Assembly (NCBI GenBank): GCA_032358255.1 | Contig: JAULBX010017303.1 | Span: 1-64,000 of the forward strand | DNA length: 64,000 nt | Direction of reading: 5' to 3' | Source: Heterotrichella gracilis | Lineage: Eukaryota > Sar > Xanthophyceae > Tribonematales > Xanthonemataceae | In this document: in pieces, positions 12,201 through 25,500 of the stretch | Layout: the number at the start of each line of letters is the position of its first letter | Numbering within the stretch: the stretch's first letter is position 1 | Made by a program: the position numbers and the translations under genes | The notes under the pieces: generated by a model | What the model saw: the letters and a program-made list of their open reading frames with translations, nothing else | What the model was told of the DNA's origin: nothing | Databases searched by the model: none

Positions 12201-15200
12201 CACAGCGTGAAGAACCAGAACGCGACCCACAGCAAGGCTTGCACGGCCCTGCAGGCGGACCGCAGGTAGGGCGCACACATTGTTTTGCTGCATGTTGTAA
12301 AATGTGTTTGGACGCTATAGGCGTGTACACAATTTCAGAATTCACCATGTCAGGAAGTTGAACCTGGCTAGCTGCCACTTAGATATGTGTTTATTGTGCA
12401 CTCTCATGTCATGCCAATTGTTAGCGCTCAACCCTAAACCATTGCTATATACACCTGGCTGTGGTAATATCTATAAAGCCACCAGTGGCACAGCATCCAC
12501 TCCTCCCCCACCATCTCCTGCCCTCTGACCACCCATCCTACCCCCATCTCCCTCCTCAGGTGGTGCTGCACCGGCACCCCAATCAACACCGACGTGTCTG
12601 ACCTGTTTGGCCAGTTTGTGGTGCTGGGCGCAGCCCCCTTCAACCAGGCCACCTTCTTCAATGGCTGGGTCAAGGGAGCGTACGCCGGCTCATTCCGATC
12701 ATCAGCGGGTGCCTTGCACCACATGCTGTCAAAATGCCTCATCAGGTATGCATGTGTGAATCTTGCCTCACATACAGGCATTGCATCCTTTGCTCGGGTC
12801 TGTCATGGCAGCTGTATGTGTTCGCCTAGCTGCACATTTACAACTGTTGCTTGTCCGTAGTCCTTAAAAATATAGCAAACGACCGCGACATTTGAACAGC
12901 TACACATGTGAATTATTTCATGGATATATCTGCTGACGACCATGCCTGCACCCCTTCATCTGCCTGCCATGATCCGCTGGTGTGCTTCCCCTCAGGCACA
13001 CCAAGGAGCAGGTGCTGGATGGGGAGAAGGTCCTGCAGCTCCCGCCGAAGACGGAGGAGAACATCGCAGGTGGGTGGGGTGGGTGGGTGGCGGGTAGCTG
13101 GCTGTGTTGGCATGCGGTGCGTTGTACTGGAGGGTGTGTGGTCTGTCGTGGTACGAGGCGGAGTCAAGTGCGCTGGACAAGCAAGCATTAATGCATGATA
13201 TATCTTCATTCACGATGCCTGCAGATGGTTGAGCATTATAGATCTGGAGGAAGCCCATGGCAAGGCAAAATCCTCTTGCAAGAACGGACATTACAATACC
13301 ACTGCCCATGTCCCCCAGCCATGTCAACACAGATATCAATTTTAATCGGATGCACCCACCCACGCAGTTGTGTTCACGGCTGAAGAGCAGCGCCTGTACA
13401 ACGAGGCATACTCCGCCAGCGAGCGCCAGTTCCGCTCCTATGTGGCCATGGGCCATGCTGCGGTGGCCAAGCGCACCCTCCAGATCATGTCGCTGCTGCT
13501 GCCCATGCGCCGCGTGTGCAGCGGGGGCGCGCTGCGCAGCAAGGACCTGGTGGTTCCTGACCACAGCCGGCACCACGAGGCGGTGGAGGAGGGGCTGGTG
13601 GCGGAGGAGGGGGAGTGCAGCATCTGCCTGGACGCCATGGAGCACCCCACAGTCACGCCATGCCAGCACTGGTTCTGCAGGTGCGGGTTGGCGGGTGGGT
13701 GGGGGGGTTCCCTGGGCCCGTGTTCTGGATGTCTGGTGTCTGCACCATGGTAGTAATGCTGTGGCATTCAGTGTTGGCTGTGGTCTGTCTGCAGTTGGAA
13801 CACCCAGCTGCAGCGCTCTCACGTCACTCCAACGACACCCTGGACCAAACGCAAAACCCTAATGCAATTCGAATCCCCCGCCCGTTACACCCCCACCCTA
13901 TGCCTAAGGCAGCGTCCTCGCCCCTCCACCCAACCCTGCTGTCGGCCCTGTTCAGGGAATGCATCTCCGGCGCGCTGACCTCCAACCCTCGCTGCCCCCT
14001 GTGCCGAGGCCCTGTGAACCCCACACAGCTGAGGCAGGGTGTGACGGCGGCTGAGGCTGCTGCTGCAGCCAGTGTGAAGGAGGAGGGTGGTGGCGCACCC
14101 GCACCCGCAATGGTGACAGTGCACTGCGAGAGCAAGTTGCAGGCGCTGATCAAGGAGGTGGGTGGAGGGCATGTTAGTCATCATGTTCGAGTCAAGGCAT
14201 AAGCACAATCATTATCTGATTTGGTGCTCTATCAGCATTGCAGCATTGTGGGTTTATAATGGCGACGATGCGTGGTGACCAGGACTGCTTGGTGCTCATT
14301 TGCACATCTTTATATTATGTGATGGACAGCGTATTCCCTCCTCCCTTCCCTTCCTAGCGTAGCCCCCCTCCTTCTCCCCTTTACCTCCCACCTCACTCTC
14401 CCACTTCCCCTCTTTCCAGCTGACCCACATGCGCGACACCGACCCCTCCTCCAAGGCGCTTGTGTTCAGCCAGTACGTGAGCACCATAGACTGGCTCAAG
14501 GTGCGGCTCACGGAGGAGGGCTTTGGCTACCGCACCATCTCAGGCTCCATGCCGCTCAAGAAGAGGAAGGAGGTGAGGAGAGGAAGGGGGGAATGGGTGC
14601 GGGAATGTTTTGTGCTCTGCGATGATGGACACTACAGTGTTGTAACGCGCACACACATGGGGGCATTGCTCGCTCAGGATCACAATAAATTGCTCCGTCA
14701 CAAACCGGTGTAAGTCCGTGGTTTCTACGCCGGTTGTTTCCACTCCTGCAGGCCTTTGGGCTGCCGATCCATTTTTGTATCTTTTGTGCTGCTGATTTTT
14801 GTAGACCCACCCCACGCCTCCCATCCCCCGCAGGCCATCGACGCCTTCCAGCTTGCCCCGCCCACAACCGTGTTCCTGCTGTCGGTGCGCAGCGGCGCAG
14901 TGGGCATCAACCTCACGGCGGCATCGCATGTGTTCCTGCTGGAGCCGGCGCTCAACCCGGCCCTGGAGGAGCAGGCAATCGGGCGAAGCTGGCGCATGGG
15001 GCAGACGCGCAGCGTGACGGTTAAGAAATTCTATGTCAAGGTGGGAGGGGAGGGGGACACTTGGCAAAGGTCATGTGGGGCTGGCATCTGGCACCAATGT
15101 AATCAATGGTCATTGCATCCCAACCCAGCTGTGTTGTGGGCATAAATAGAATGCAGGTGCTGCGCATGGTGCATTTGCAGGGCTTTCAACTTTCATTTCT

Positions 15201-16608
15201 ATTGTAATCTTTTCGAGAAGTCAGTAATCTTCCCAAACATATTGCTGTATTATTATTCTTTTATTTTTAGTGTGATTATAGGTGGGTACGTGCATACATA
15301 CTACTGCCCATGCACATGGCGCTGCTGCGCACTTCAAGCTTCGACCCATCAATCGCAACCTGTGCCTACCATACTCAAGATCCTACTGAGCAGCAGTCAT
15401 GTTAGGGCGCATCAACTGCCTTTGCCAGCACAAATGCTGACCATATTCTAACCCCGGTCCCCTATCCCTACGTAGGGTTCGGTTGAGGAGCGCATCATGG
15501 AGGTTGTGAAGCACCGCTTGGAGCACACGGGCAGCTCAGCGGCGCAGCAGGAAGACTACATGCCTGCGCCCCGCCCCCACGCCACCGCCCAGGAGATTGC
15601 CGGATCCCTGCGGGCAGACAGGCAGGTCCTCAAGCTGGCAGAGCTGGAGATCCTGTTCCAGGCGCCGCGCTTCCCGCCGCCTGCGCCACCCCTGCCGCCG
15701 CGACAAGGGCCTGCTTTGGGGGCGGGAACCAGCACTAGGGCTGCCGCTGCCGCGCTAGCGAGCGCCGGCCCAAGCGCTGCTGCGGCAACGGCGACTGAGC
15801 CTGAGTCTACTTTGGTGGCAGCTGCTGCTTCAGCGTCTGCGGTTTCGGCGCCAGTTGTTCCAGCGGTTGTGGCTCCACCGGCTGATGCTATACCAACTGA
15901 GGCTCCAGCAGCGATGGTTTCAGGGGGGATAGCTCCTCCAGCAGGTGTGGCGGCGGCAGCTGAGGATCCCGCATATGTTGCGCCGGTGCCGTTGGGGCTA
16001 GGGGCTGGAGGACTGCTCGGGAACCTGCCTGTGCCGGCGCAAGCCACCACCCCCGCCGCATCGGCCACGCCGGCGGGACGGCCCGCGCTACCGGGGAGCG
16101 TGCTGGCGCCCGTCACCGCTGCCCCTGGGCAGGCGCTGCCGTCGTTGGCAATGATCACGCCGTCGCCCGTCCTGGGTACGCGTTTCTCGAATGTGCACAG
16201 CTCTTGTTGCTACTTGCAATCATTGCCGGTGGCGCCACTGCTGCTTCACGTCTCCTGCAACAGCCTGGCTTCTAACTACATTTGAATTTGAAGAATTTGG
16301 ATATAAAGAAAATGTAAAATAAATGCAAGCAGATGATAAAATGAAATATGAGGGCATGGCTGTGTCACAGAATCAAGCACTCGCGATGTTGCACATCACT
16401 GCCATCTTGTGCCTGCTGGCGGGTAGCGATATCGGCTGATCTAGATGCCAGCCCCCACCATGCGTTCCGCCAGCTGTCATAAACCCCTCACCCCTTGGAT
16501 GTTTGCTGTGCAGATCCCGTCCCGGAGGGGCTCCAGGACCTGCTGCGCGAGCTGCGCCAGGGGATAGTTGCAGGAGGCGCCAGCAGCCACCCACCTCCCG
16601 CACAGTAA
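6247..16608 (+). CDS. SNF2-family ATPase with internal RING finger (RAD5/SHPRH/HLTF class)
   Basis: Nineteen phase-consistent exons: 6247-6435, 6728-6782, 6921-7369, 7790-8025, 8368-8882, 9305-9475, 9988-10211, 10560-10778, 11110-11276, 11584-11778, 11936-12265, 12560-12745, 12996-13069, 13368-13680, 13956-14157, 14420-14572, 14834-15040, 15476-16175, 16514-16608; about 1559 residues. The N-terminus has an acidic SUMO-interaction-like motif (FIDLTCDSDDE), then a CFCFICDEE...C...HHC zinc-binding-like cluster at about 64-90. ATPase motif I is EEMGLGKT (about 771-778), motif II is DESH (about 893), and WCCTGTP follows. A complete C3HC4 RING (C1087, C1090, C1102, H1104, C1107, C1110, C1121, C1124) sits between the two helicase lobes. 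The C-lobe has LVFSQY, GINLTAASHVFLLEP and QAIGRSWRMGQTR. This RING-in-ATPase order is known from RAD5, HLTF and SHPRH, nuclear translocases and ubiquitin ligases in DNA-damage tolerance. The EPALNPALEEQ segment is SHPRH-like. The tail is Ala/Pro-rich low complexity. Orthology to one member is not settled. Confidence 0.9.
9479..9501 (+). repeat. Homopolymer of 23 G at a splice donor
   Basis: An uninterrupted run of about 23 G begins three bases after the exon 6 donor (G|GTAGG) of the SNF2/RING gene. It could form a G-quadruplex in RNA or on the coding DNA strand. Homopolymer length is also a common assembly error. Confidence 0.8.
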
Positions 16609-17923
16609 TCGCAGCCCCAGGCGCAGCAGCAGCCTACCAGCCAGGCAAAGAGCGGCGCAGCCACACTCGTGCAGGTTCACAAGCACAGGACCTGGCTGCA
16701 ACGCGAAAGTTTGCTTGCGCTGCAGAAGCGTACTGCCCAATATGCGATTGTGATTATTGTACGGCCCAATATTACATACTCCACTATATTACACACTCAA
16801 CTACTGTTTTGCCCAACCAGTCAATATTCATGCTGCGGCAAGCAAAATCCAGAAAGAGAATGGAGCGCATTGCGGTGTAGCATGATTTTGGTGTCAAGAT
16901 GTTTGCCTGAACGTTTTGGAGGCCAGCTGTGGCATACAGTCGGGCCGCAGTGGCATAGTGGTGGCAGCAGCAAACAGTACCTCATAAAGCTGCAGCTTGC
17001 TGGTGATGTCAGTTTTATGCCACACTGGCCAGGTGGGCCACCCTAGGGTTTGGACAGTTAGTGCAATGTGTGATTTATGAGTAAACACATAGTGATTATT
17101 TAAAATTATAAGAGGCTACAACACGTATCACTGAATCAGATGCAGAGTATTGATGTGGACCCAGACCTCGCCCAATTCAGGTGGTCTCAGGTCAGTGAAT
17201 GAACTTGCAAAGTGAACTTTATAGTTGGGTTGAAGTGCACACCCTTTGTAAGAACCTCGTTCGTGGTACCCGCTCCCTGGCCAATATCAGGGCCTGGCCA
17301 TTGGTTACCGCATTCGCCATGCATGCAGCAGCTATCAAAGCCGGCCGTGCTGCCCTGCTCTTATTGAAAGCAAATTGGTGACCTGTGCAAATCCCAACTG
17401 GCAGGCCTCCACCCCCAGCAGGAAGGCCTGCCTTCAGGGAAACTTTCGAGACATTGCCATGCCAAAGCCAATTGGTGCACATTTTCAGAGGGGCCTTTTG
17501 TTTTATAAGTATATTATGTTGTAGGGGGTGTCATAAAATTTCGGTTTTGCGCCCATCTTGGTTTTGGACCCTTCCGCTCCCACGCTGGAGTATGCTTGAA
17601 GTTCAAGAGGGATATGTACGGCTTTGCCAGCACTCACATCACTTTGCTACAGATAATCGGTGTTAATTGCATGCCACCGTTGTTGGGTCGGAGCCTGCCG
17701 TGCGCATGAACCAGTATTGAACGCTCTGAAGTGTCAAAAACAGCGGCTGCCAGCATCCCACCACCCACTTATTCAAAGCAGTAGCCTTTCAGCGTTTGCT
17801 GTCTGGCAGTTTCAAAAAGCAGTCTTAACTTTTCAAACCCGTGCCGTGCCAGTTATCCCAGGTTGCAAGCCATTCTGATAGCGTTATGTGTTATGAACAG
17901 CGGCAGTTCAAACACAGCCAGCA
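16609..17923. other. Intergenic, SNF2 gene 3' side to CNOT11 5' side
   Basis: 1.3 kb between two tandem plus-strand genes. It should contain the 3' UTR of the SNF2/RING gene and the CNOT11 promoter. AT-rich patches lie at about 16755-16800 and 17085-17120. No exon with a matching splice phase was found. Confidence 0.5.
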
Positions 17924-20900
17924 ATGCCACCAGTGCTGACACCCACACAAACCGCGTCTCTGTTGTCTGTATTGACAGCTGGGGACAGTGGGATACTTGA
18001 AAGCGTGATTCAGGACTTTGCCCGGGCGTTTGCCCGCGCAACACACTTCAGGGCGCTCTGTGCACTGGTGCTGCTCTTGGAGGTATTGACTGCTGCATGC
18101 ATGCACACGGTCCCACCCATGCAAATTCCGGGGGACAGGGCTCAACCACAAGAGTTTGCTGCGTTGCCTGCAGGACGGACAGCTTTTGAAACCCAGTCAG
18201 AGGTTCTGTGCATATTTCCTGCTCTGCGACAGCTACAAATCCGAGACCATCAACGCCAACCCCTTTGTGCACTTTCTGGTGAAGGTGCGGATGTTTTGCG
18301 AATTTGTGTTGCTCGCCTCCTCCATTCACTTTTATCTTTCCAACACAAGCATTGCACCACTTTCAGGCAGCGAGTGACACTAAAAGGGACCCTCTGGAGC
18401 GCGCTTTTGTTGTCCACTTGCTCAACACTTCCAACCTACAAGCGGTGCGTGCCCACTCCAGCATAGCCAATTCACATCCTGTGCTGTGCCCAACCCAACA
18501 CAATACCTGCAACCCACGCTCCAACCCGCATCGTTGAACGGGTCATGCTCTCATGGCCGCACTGCCTCCTACATGCAAGCCGCTCTCACAATGCCTGCTG
18601 AGTTGTATATGCACAGCTGCAGCTACAGCTACAACCCAGTACAAGCTCACAAATAAAACCCTTCATGTAATGATCAAATTTCACCTGCTGGACCTGCCAG
18701 CAGCCTTGCATTGCGCCCTGGGCCTTGTTAACCCACCTGTGCCATGCCCTCAACAGATTGGCGCCAAGAGCGTGGTTGATGCCGCTCTTGCTGTGGAGCC
18801 CTGGGTGCGCAGCCTGCCAGATGCCGATACGCTGCAGCGCCAGTATCTGGACAGGTGCGCCTGCCATGACCCACACACACAGGGGGGATAATACCATTCA
18901 CTGTACAGCACGCCAGGGTCAGCACCCACATGGTGTGCCCCATAACACACACACACACACCACACCACCACCACATACACACATGTGCATTGCCACCCAT
19001 GTATGGCAGAGACACGTATAATAAATATCCACTATCAGCTTGTGCCCCCCACACGTTTTCCTCCACAGTACACGCACCCTGCGTGCCCCAGGTGGTATGC
19101 GCTTGCCCACAGCATCACATTGCTATTTCAGCCGCTGTCAAGCGCCAGCACCATTTATCTTCTTGTTCTTGTTCTACAACCTATTGTATGAGTAGTATGT
19201 CTTATCGGCCGGGGTCGCGCAGCTCAGCTTCGGTTTTATCACTAGCATGCCATGATGACAACCTGCCTAATCTACTGTCAAATCCAGCAACTGACGTCAC
19301 CATCTGTCCAGCCACTGACTTCAGCTTTATAACCCTGCGCAGGGCTCCCTTTGACCCCCTGGTGAGCTGCTTCCACGCGGCCTCAGCCAGCAGGGTGCTG
19401 CCCGCACCCCCGCCGCCCCATGCGCTGCTCCCGCCCCCCACCGACGCGCAGCGCGCAGCCACCTCCAGCCAGCTGCTTGAGACCCTGTCCCTGCAGGGCC
19501 TGGATCCGCCCTTCATCAGGCCGCGGCCGCCGGTGCTGACGCCATTGGAAGGTGTGAGGAGAGCAGTAGCGTCAATGCGGGCAAGAACCTTGGGCAAAAA
19601 CCCTAATACCTGGCCGCAGCAACCATAGTCACAGGGGCAGGCTGGCCACTGGCCATGGAGGATTGGGGCAGAAGGGTTGTTGATTTAATGAGTCTAAAAA
19701 GGACCTGCTCATCCCGACAGTGGTTGAAAAGAGAGCGGCCTCAGCTAATTGCCACTGCGTTTGCTTAGAAATGCGATATAAATTTTAAATTGAATAATAT
19801 AGGAGAACAGACTATCATGTACTTTAGATAGAAGTACCCTCCCCTTCCCGCTGCGAACGCACCCACCCCTCTTGTCCCCTCCAGGGGAGCTGCAATGGCT
19901 CCACCCCCCACTCCCCCACCACCTGGTGTGGGACGGTGGCGTGGGCGCTGACGTGGCGCAGGCGCAGGCGGTGAAGGACCTCATGACACGCGCATTCAAG
20001 GTGGGTGGAAGTGTGGACCGTGGGGGGGAGGGAGAGGGCACACATCGTGCAAGAAATATGCACAAGTTGGCTAGCCGCACAATGCACATGGAACGGAGGT
20101 GGGGGAAGGGGTGCTGTGTTGGGGCCAGGGGGTGTGTGGGACGGTGGCGTGCTGAGTGTGGGGTTGGGAGGCAGATGGGCATTTGCAATGCAAAAATACA
20201 AAATCCAGCATGAATTTAAATTAGATTATTTTCTCCGGTCGAGTTGCATATGAATTAGTCAAGAAAATGGTTAAATTTCAACGCCGCAAGGATGATGGAG
20301 CAAGGGGGTGCATGCACTAAGGCCACCACCATGATGAGCACAGCGTGTGGTGTCAACTGCTTCAATCAGCACCAAGTGTGGGGGAAATGAGATTGGGGTT
20401 CAGCAATCAGCACCACGTGTGGCGGGAATGGGAGGGATGAGAATGGAATGGCTCTCCTTGACCTCACTCGACCCCACAGGACCCACTGGTCCCATACAGC
20501 AGCAGCAGGTGCATTGCACCCTTTGCGCATTCATTCATTGACCCCCCCACACACACAGTTACCCGGCCACCCCACCCTCCTCCGCAGGGCCCGCTTGTGC
20601 CCTCCCAGCAGCAGCAGGTTCTGGTTGAGCTGGAGTCAGACCCCAAGCTGGTGTACAGATGTGGCCTCAACCCGCAGAGGCTGCCAGACCTAGTGGAGCA
20701 CAACCCGGTCATCGCAATTGAGGTGCGACTGGGGGCGGTGGGGGGTGGTGGGACGTGTGTGGGGGAGGGAGGTGGGGCGCATGGATCAGTGGGACACAAC
20801 CAGTTCATGGCTATTGGGGTGCGGCTGGTGATGTTTGCGTGGGGCGTGGGCTGGAGGTGGCAGTGGTGGTGCCCCACAAACTTTGAAATACGGTGTGCTG

Positions 20901-21669
20901 CACTGATTACCCCACAACTAAAGCGGACACCCACGAATGGACCCACCACCACCACCATCATGTGCGTGATCTGAACCCTCCCTCTCTCCCCTATCCCGCA
21001 GGTTGTTCTCAAGCTGATGCAGTCCCGCGCTGTTGACGAGTACCTTTGTGTGCTTGTGTCCATGGACATGAGCCTGCACAGCATGGAGGTGGTCAATCGC
21101 TTGACCACGGCGGTGGCGCTGCCCGCAGAGTTTGTGCACCTCTACATCTCAAACTGCATCTCATCCTGCGAGAATGCAAAGGTGGGTGGATGGGGCGAGG
21201 AGGGGGGATGGTGTAAGGGGTTGGCTGGGCTGTGGCGGGGCCGGGCGCTGTTTGCAGATTTTCAGAAATGATGCGCATGTACCGATTGGTGATCATTGCC
21301 CGTCACCCTCCCTATGTGCTATGGCCCCCGGCCCCAGTCATGTATAACCGCAACACTGACGCTAACCACAAGCCTAACCACCTCAAGTGTGTTTGTCCAA
21401 TTCACCACCCCACTCCACACCCGCAGGACAAGTACCTCCAGAACCGCCTGGTGCGCCTGGTGTGCGTGTTCCTGCAGTCGCTCATCCGCAACAAGATCAT
21501 CAGCGTGCAGGAGCGGTTCATCGAGCTGCAGGCCTTCTGCATAAACTTCTCGCGCATCAGGGAAGCCGCGGCGCTGTTCAGGCTGCTGAAGACCCTCGAG
21601 CTGGGGGCGCCGCTGCCACCCCCGGAGGGGAACGGGGGAGGCGGTGGGGAGGGCGAGGGAGGGGGGTAG
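17924..21669 (+). CDS. CNOT11: CCR4-NOT transcription complex subunit 11
   Basis: Nine phase-consistent exons: 17924-18082, 18174-18284, 18367-18444, 18757-18854, 19343-19551, 19885-20000, 20588-20722, 21002-21181, 21427-21669; about 442 residues. The C-terminal third is strikingly close to the conserved CNOT11 domain: [68 protein letters not shown] and [17 protein letters not shown]. The N-terminal part matches the helical region ([33 protein letters not shown]), followed by the LDPPFIRP motif. CNOT11 binds CNOT10 and the N-terminus of CNOT1 in the cytoplasmic deadenylase complex. The protein ends in a Gly/Glu-rich tail after LKTLE. The ATG at 17924 is chosen because it opens the frame directly before the conserved helical region; a more upstream 5' exon cannot be excluded. 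Confidence 0.95.
18940..18985 (+). repeat. CA-rich microsatellite in CNOT11 intron 4
   Basis: A run of ACACAC followed by CCACCACCACATACACACA units within the intron between exons 4 and 5. It is a simple repeat with no coding role. Confidence 0.8.
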
Positions 21670-22565
21670 CGCACACGCTAAGTGGTGCCCTGCTGAGGGG
21701 CGCAAGGGTGGCGGTGGGCGGGTGCTTGCCAGGCACGCGCCAGGCTGAGAGGGTGTGCCAATTTTGTCCTTGTGGTGGTCACAAGCATTTGACGGTTGTT
21801 GGTTGACTCGCATTGAACCAAGATTGAGACCTTGACACGGCTCCACACAGCCGCTTCCTGAATGCAGCAGGTGCTCGTTGCACTGAGCGTAGTAGTACAC
21901 CTTGTGCGTGCTCGTTTGGCTGACTCACAGCTTAATCACGAGGCTGAGCTTGAGCAGTGACACGTACGTGGAGGTTGTGCACTCTTGAAGAGATTGCCCC
22001 CAGCAATCTCTGATTAGGCTGGTGCATCTGATGCTTGCAATTGATGCCGCATATCCCAATTGTGGCTAGCCCCAGCTGTGTGGCCGCCGGCGGCTTGCAA
22101 TGATGTACTTGTTCAAGTTAAAATATTTTAAAATTCGAGAAATCAAAATTTGGGAGGTCCAATGTTGCATTGGCAGGCAGAACGTACCGCACCTGCTCGA
22201 GCAGCCTGCCAGTGTCCTTCAACGCTGTGACAGCACCCAGCCTGAGTACATGTGTGTGACCCAGGCCAATTCAAAACCCATAATTCAGTGCAGTTAATCA
22301 CTGCATGCATGCATGATCATCACGCCCAGTGGCACTGTGACAGTCAACACTGACGCACTTGAACTCAGCATCTGTTAGGTGGACGCTCAAGCACTTCAAC
22401 TTCAAGGCTACAGCAAGGGTATATACTAGTTACTACTGTATTTGAATCTGAACAGTGAAGCCGCGCCGCGCCACAGGCATGCCACCACAGCACGTGGGTA
22501 CCGCAGCAAAAGGGGAGGCTGTCCATAAGCGGACTTCCATCCATTATGTTGGTCACCACGTGCCT
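21670..22565. other. Convergent intergenic region
   Basis: Lies between the CNOT11 stop (+) and the stop of the minus-strand gene at 22566, so it holds two 3' UTRs. It includes an AT-rich patch at about 22110-22150 and a TGCATGCATGCATG run at about 22303. No gene is supported. Confidence 0.5.
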
Positions 22566-25500
22566 CTAGCTGTCAAACTGCTGCCTCATGGCCATCTCCG
22601 CTTCAGTCTTCCAGCCATGCACGCTGCTCTGCCCCTTGGCCCGCTTGGCCTTCTCCTTGTCAACCCGGTCACCTCGCTTGCGCGGCAGCTGGGCACCGCC
22701 AACACCCTTCTCTAGGAACTTGTCCACTGGCATGGCGCTGGTGGCTGGGGGAGCAGGGGCGGGTGCGGGTGGTGAGGGTGTGGGAAGTGGCCAGGGGGTG
22801 GTCGAGGGTGCATGCCATGTGCAGGGTGAGATTGCAATGCGTAAAAATGTGCGTGGAATGTGCAGGGTAAAATTGTGATGTGCAGCAATGTGCATGCAAT
22901 GAGCAATGTGCGGGGGGAACATGGTGAATCGGCATGGGCACATCTGCACTTTCATGGGCAGCGGGCAAAGTACTCCTGCCCACAAAGGGGGTGACCATGG
23001 CGTACACCCCTCACACCGTCCCCTTCCCCTGCCCAGCAGCATGCACACAGCTGCCCACAGTGACACCCCAACGCACCCCACCAATTAGCTCTTTGCAACA
23101 AGGTGTACCCCACCCCACCCTACCCTACCATCCTCACCTGGTTTGGGCCTAGGCGGCCCCGGTGCACCCGCGCCCCCCTGTGCGCCCACCCCTTCTGGCG
23201 CCATCCCATCCGCGTTGCCCCCCAGCATTGCGATCTGTGCTGCAGTCACTGTGACCACCCGGTCCTCGGTGCGGTAGCGCACAGCCGCACCCATGATCAC
23301 GCCAGGACCCACCTCGGCTTGGCTGTGGGTGAGGGAGCGGGAAGGGGGTTAAGTGGGTGTGTGGCGATGAGCTGGTAAGGTGTGATGATGAGCTGGTAAT
23401 GTGTGGGTAGATGAGGGCGTGGGTCTTGCGCATACTGTGGTCCTCTTCCTAACCTGTGCCTCTTAACAGTACAAGCCCTTTGGCACCGCCACCAAACAGG
23501 GCTGCCTCATGCTGTCAACATGCCCAGCGCAGAACCAACTAAAGTGTTCCAGAGTGCTGCCAGCATGGTGGCACGTGGCAGTGCATGCCGTGTGCTGTGG
23601 CAGGAGGCAAGTAATATGTAGGAGGTTATATGTGTACCACTCAAAATGCAATATAACTGCCACAAAACAGAGGCTTGCGGCCTACACTACATGTTTGCAA
23701 ATTGCCTGCCGTTGTGTTTCAGAACCAGCAAAAATGGTGCAAATTTACCTACCACCCCAGGCCTGGCAAAAATATGGGAAATCGCCTCAAAAAAAGGCAA
23801 AAGAGAACTGTGCACTGGCCGGATCTGTACCGTGGCAGGGTACTATTCAACCACTAGACCACCAGTGCGGATGCTCCCGCGATATGCACACGGTATCCCT
23901 TTCCTACTGCCAACTGCCTATCAATGGCGGCGTGTCATGCTAACCTGCGCTCTTTCGCAATCACAGCAACAAAACCGCGTTAGCTCACTTTGAAGCCACA
24001 CAAACGAGCCGGTTCCAACCTACACAACACCTCGAAGTGCAGCCTATCCAACTTTATATGTAGCAGGCTCACCTTTGGCCTTTCAGCATGGGGGCCATGC
24101 TGGCGATGTCCCACTCCCCTTTGCCCTTCGCCCCCTTGCCTCCCGCAGCCTCCGCCGCCAGGCCCGCCCCATCGCCGCCCATGGGTCGACCCACATGCAC
24201 AGACTTGGTCAGCTGCCTGCAGGTTCAAAACACCTTGGGTACAGTGGTGTGTGCAGGAACGAGCCCTTGCGTATGAATAAAGCCAGGATGAAATGCTTGG
24301 CGCCGCTTACACAAGCGACCTGCTAGTCTCGCTGCACCACTGGAATGCAAACAAGCACATAACATAGCATGTTGGAATGTGCCAGTGTACTAGGCATGCT
24401 GGACCACATCAGCAATCAGCAACTGTTGACCTCCACCCTGCTCCCGCTACGGTAGTACTGGTGTGGCACCCTTGTCCGAGGTTGCAGTAAGGAGTTGCTG
24501 GGGCGGTTGGGCAATAACTTGTGCTGGGGGGTGCGCAATGGGGCGTGCATGGAGCGCATGCGTGGCCGCACAACCAACATCATATACATGGCTGGCGCAC
24601 TAGCGCAAGAAGGGTGGCGCACTAGCGCACGAAACACACACATGCAAAATGGGCCAAATCACCCCTCAATCCCCACCCCCCCTCACCTGGTTGCCTCGGG
24701 GTCCAAAAAGGCTGGAGCCCCCCCCACTTCATCAAATCACCCCTCAACCCCACCCCCCCTCACCTGGTTGCCTCGGGGTCCAAAAAGGCTGGAGGGCCCC
24801 CCACCTCATCAAATGCTGTGAGCGCCCCAGGGAGTGCTAGCGCAGGCGCCTGCTGCTGATCCTGCCCCCCCCCTTGCGCCGGCTGTGCGCTCTCGCCAAA
24901 GTCCCTCAGCCGCTGCTGCGCCGCGCGCTGGCGCACTGTCGCACTGTCGTCGCTGCACGGGGGTGTTGAACACGTCAGGGTAAACCCTAAACCCTAAACC
25001 CTGTCAGGTGGCCCCTTTCGCAACAAGCCAGGGGCTCGCTGATGGTACAGGGTGCCGGATAGATATGCCCCCGATGGAAATGCACACGCATTTTCAATAC
25101 TCAGCGGCAGCACCAAGCTGTGCAATGCAGGCATGAGCTGCCAGACCATGCCCACTTCCGCCTACGCTCCTGACAACCAGCTGTGTGGCGCCATGATGGC
25201 ACCCTGCTGCCCACCCCTGTACTAACTGGTGCTGTTTGTCCAGTGGTGGTAAGCAGGGCCTAGCAAAGCAATGGCCAGCTCCCGCCGGCCTTGGGATGGG
25301 GAGCTGGCGGGTCGGGGCGCTGGCGCACAGTGGCGCCACCACTCCCCTCGTTGGCAACCAGCCCTGCCCCTGCCAGCCCTATCCCACACCACTCCATGCC
25401 CACGTCACCCCACTACATCACACCGACACCCCCTCCACCGCTCCATCGCCCGCCCTCCGCCACCACCGCCCCACCTCCCCACTCCACCCCACCCCACCTG

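Noticed and set aside
15556-16158. 200-residue minus-strand open frame opposite SNF2 exon 18
   Set aside because: It mirrors the GC-rich Ala/Pro low-complexity coding sequence of the plus-strand exon; no splice or homology support.
20464-21108. 214-residue minus-strand open frame over CNOT11 exons 7-8
   Set aside because: It is a shadow of conserved CNOT11 exons and introns on the plus strand.
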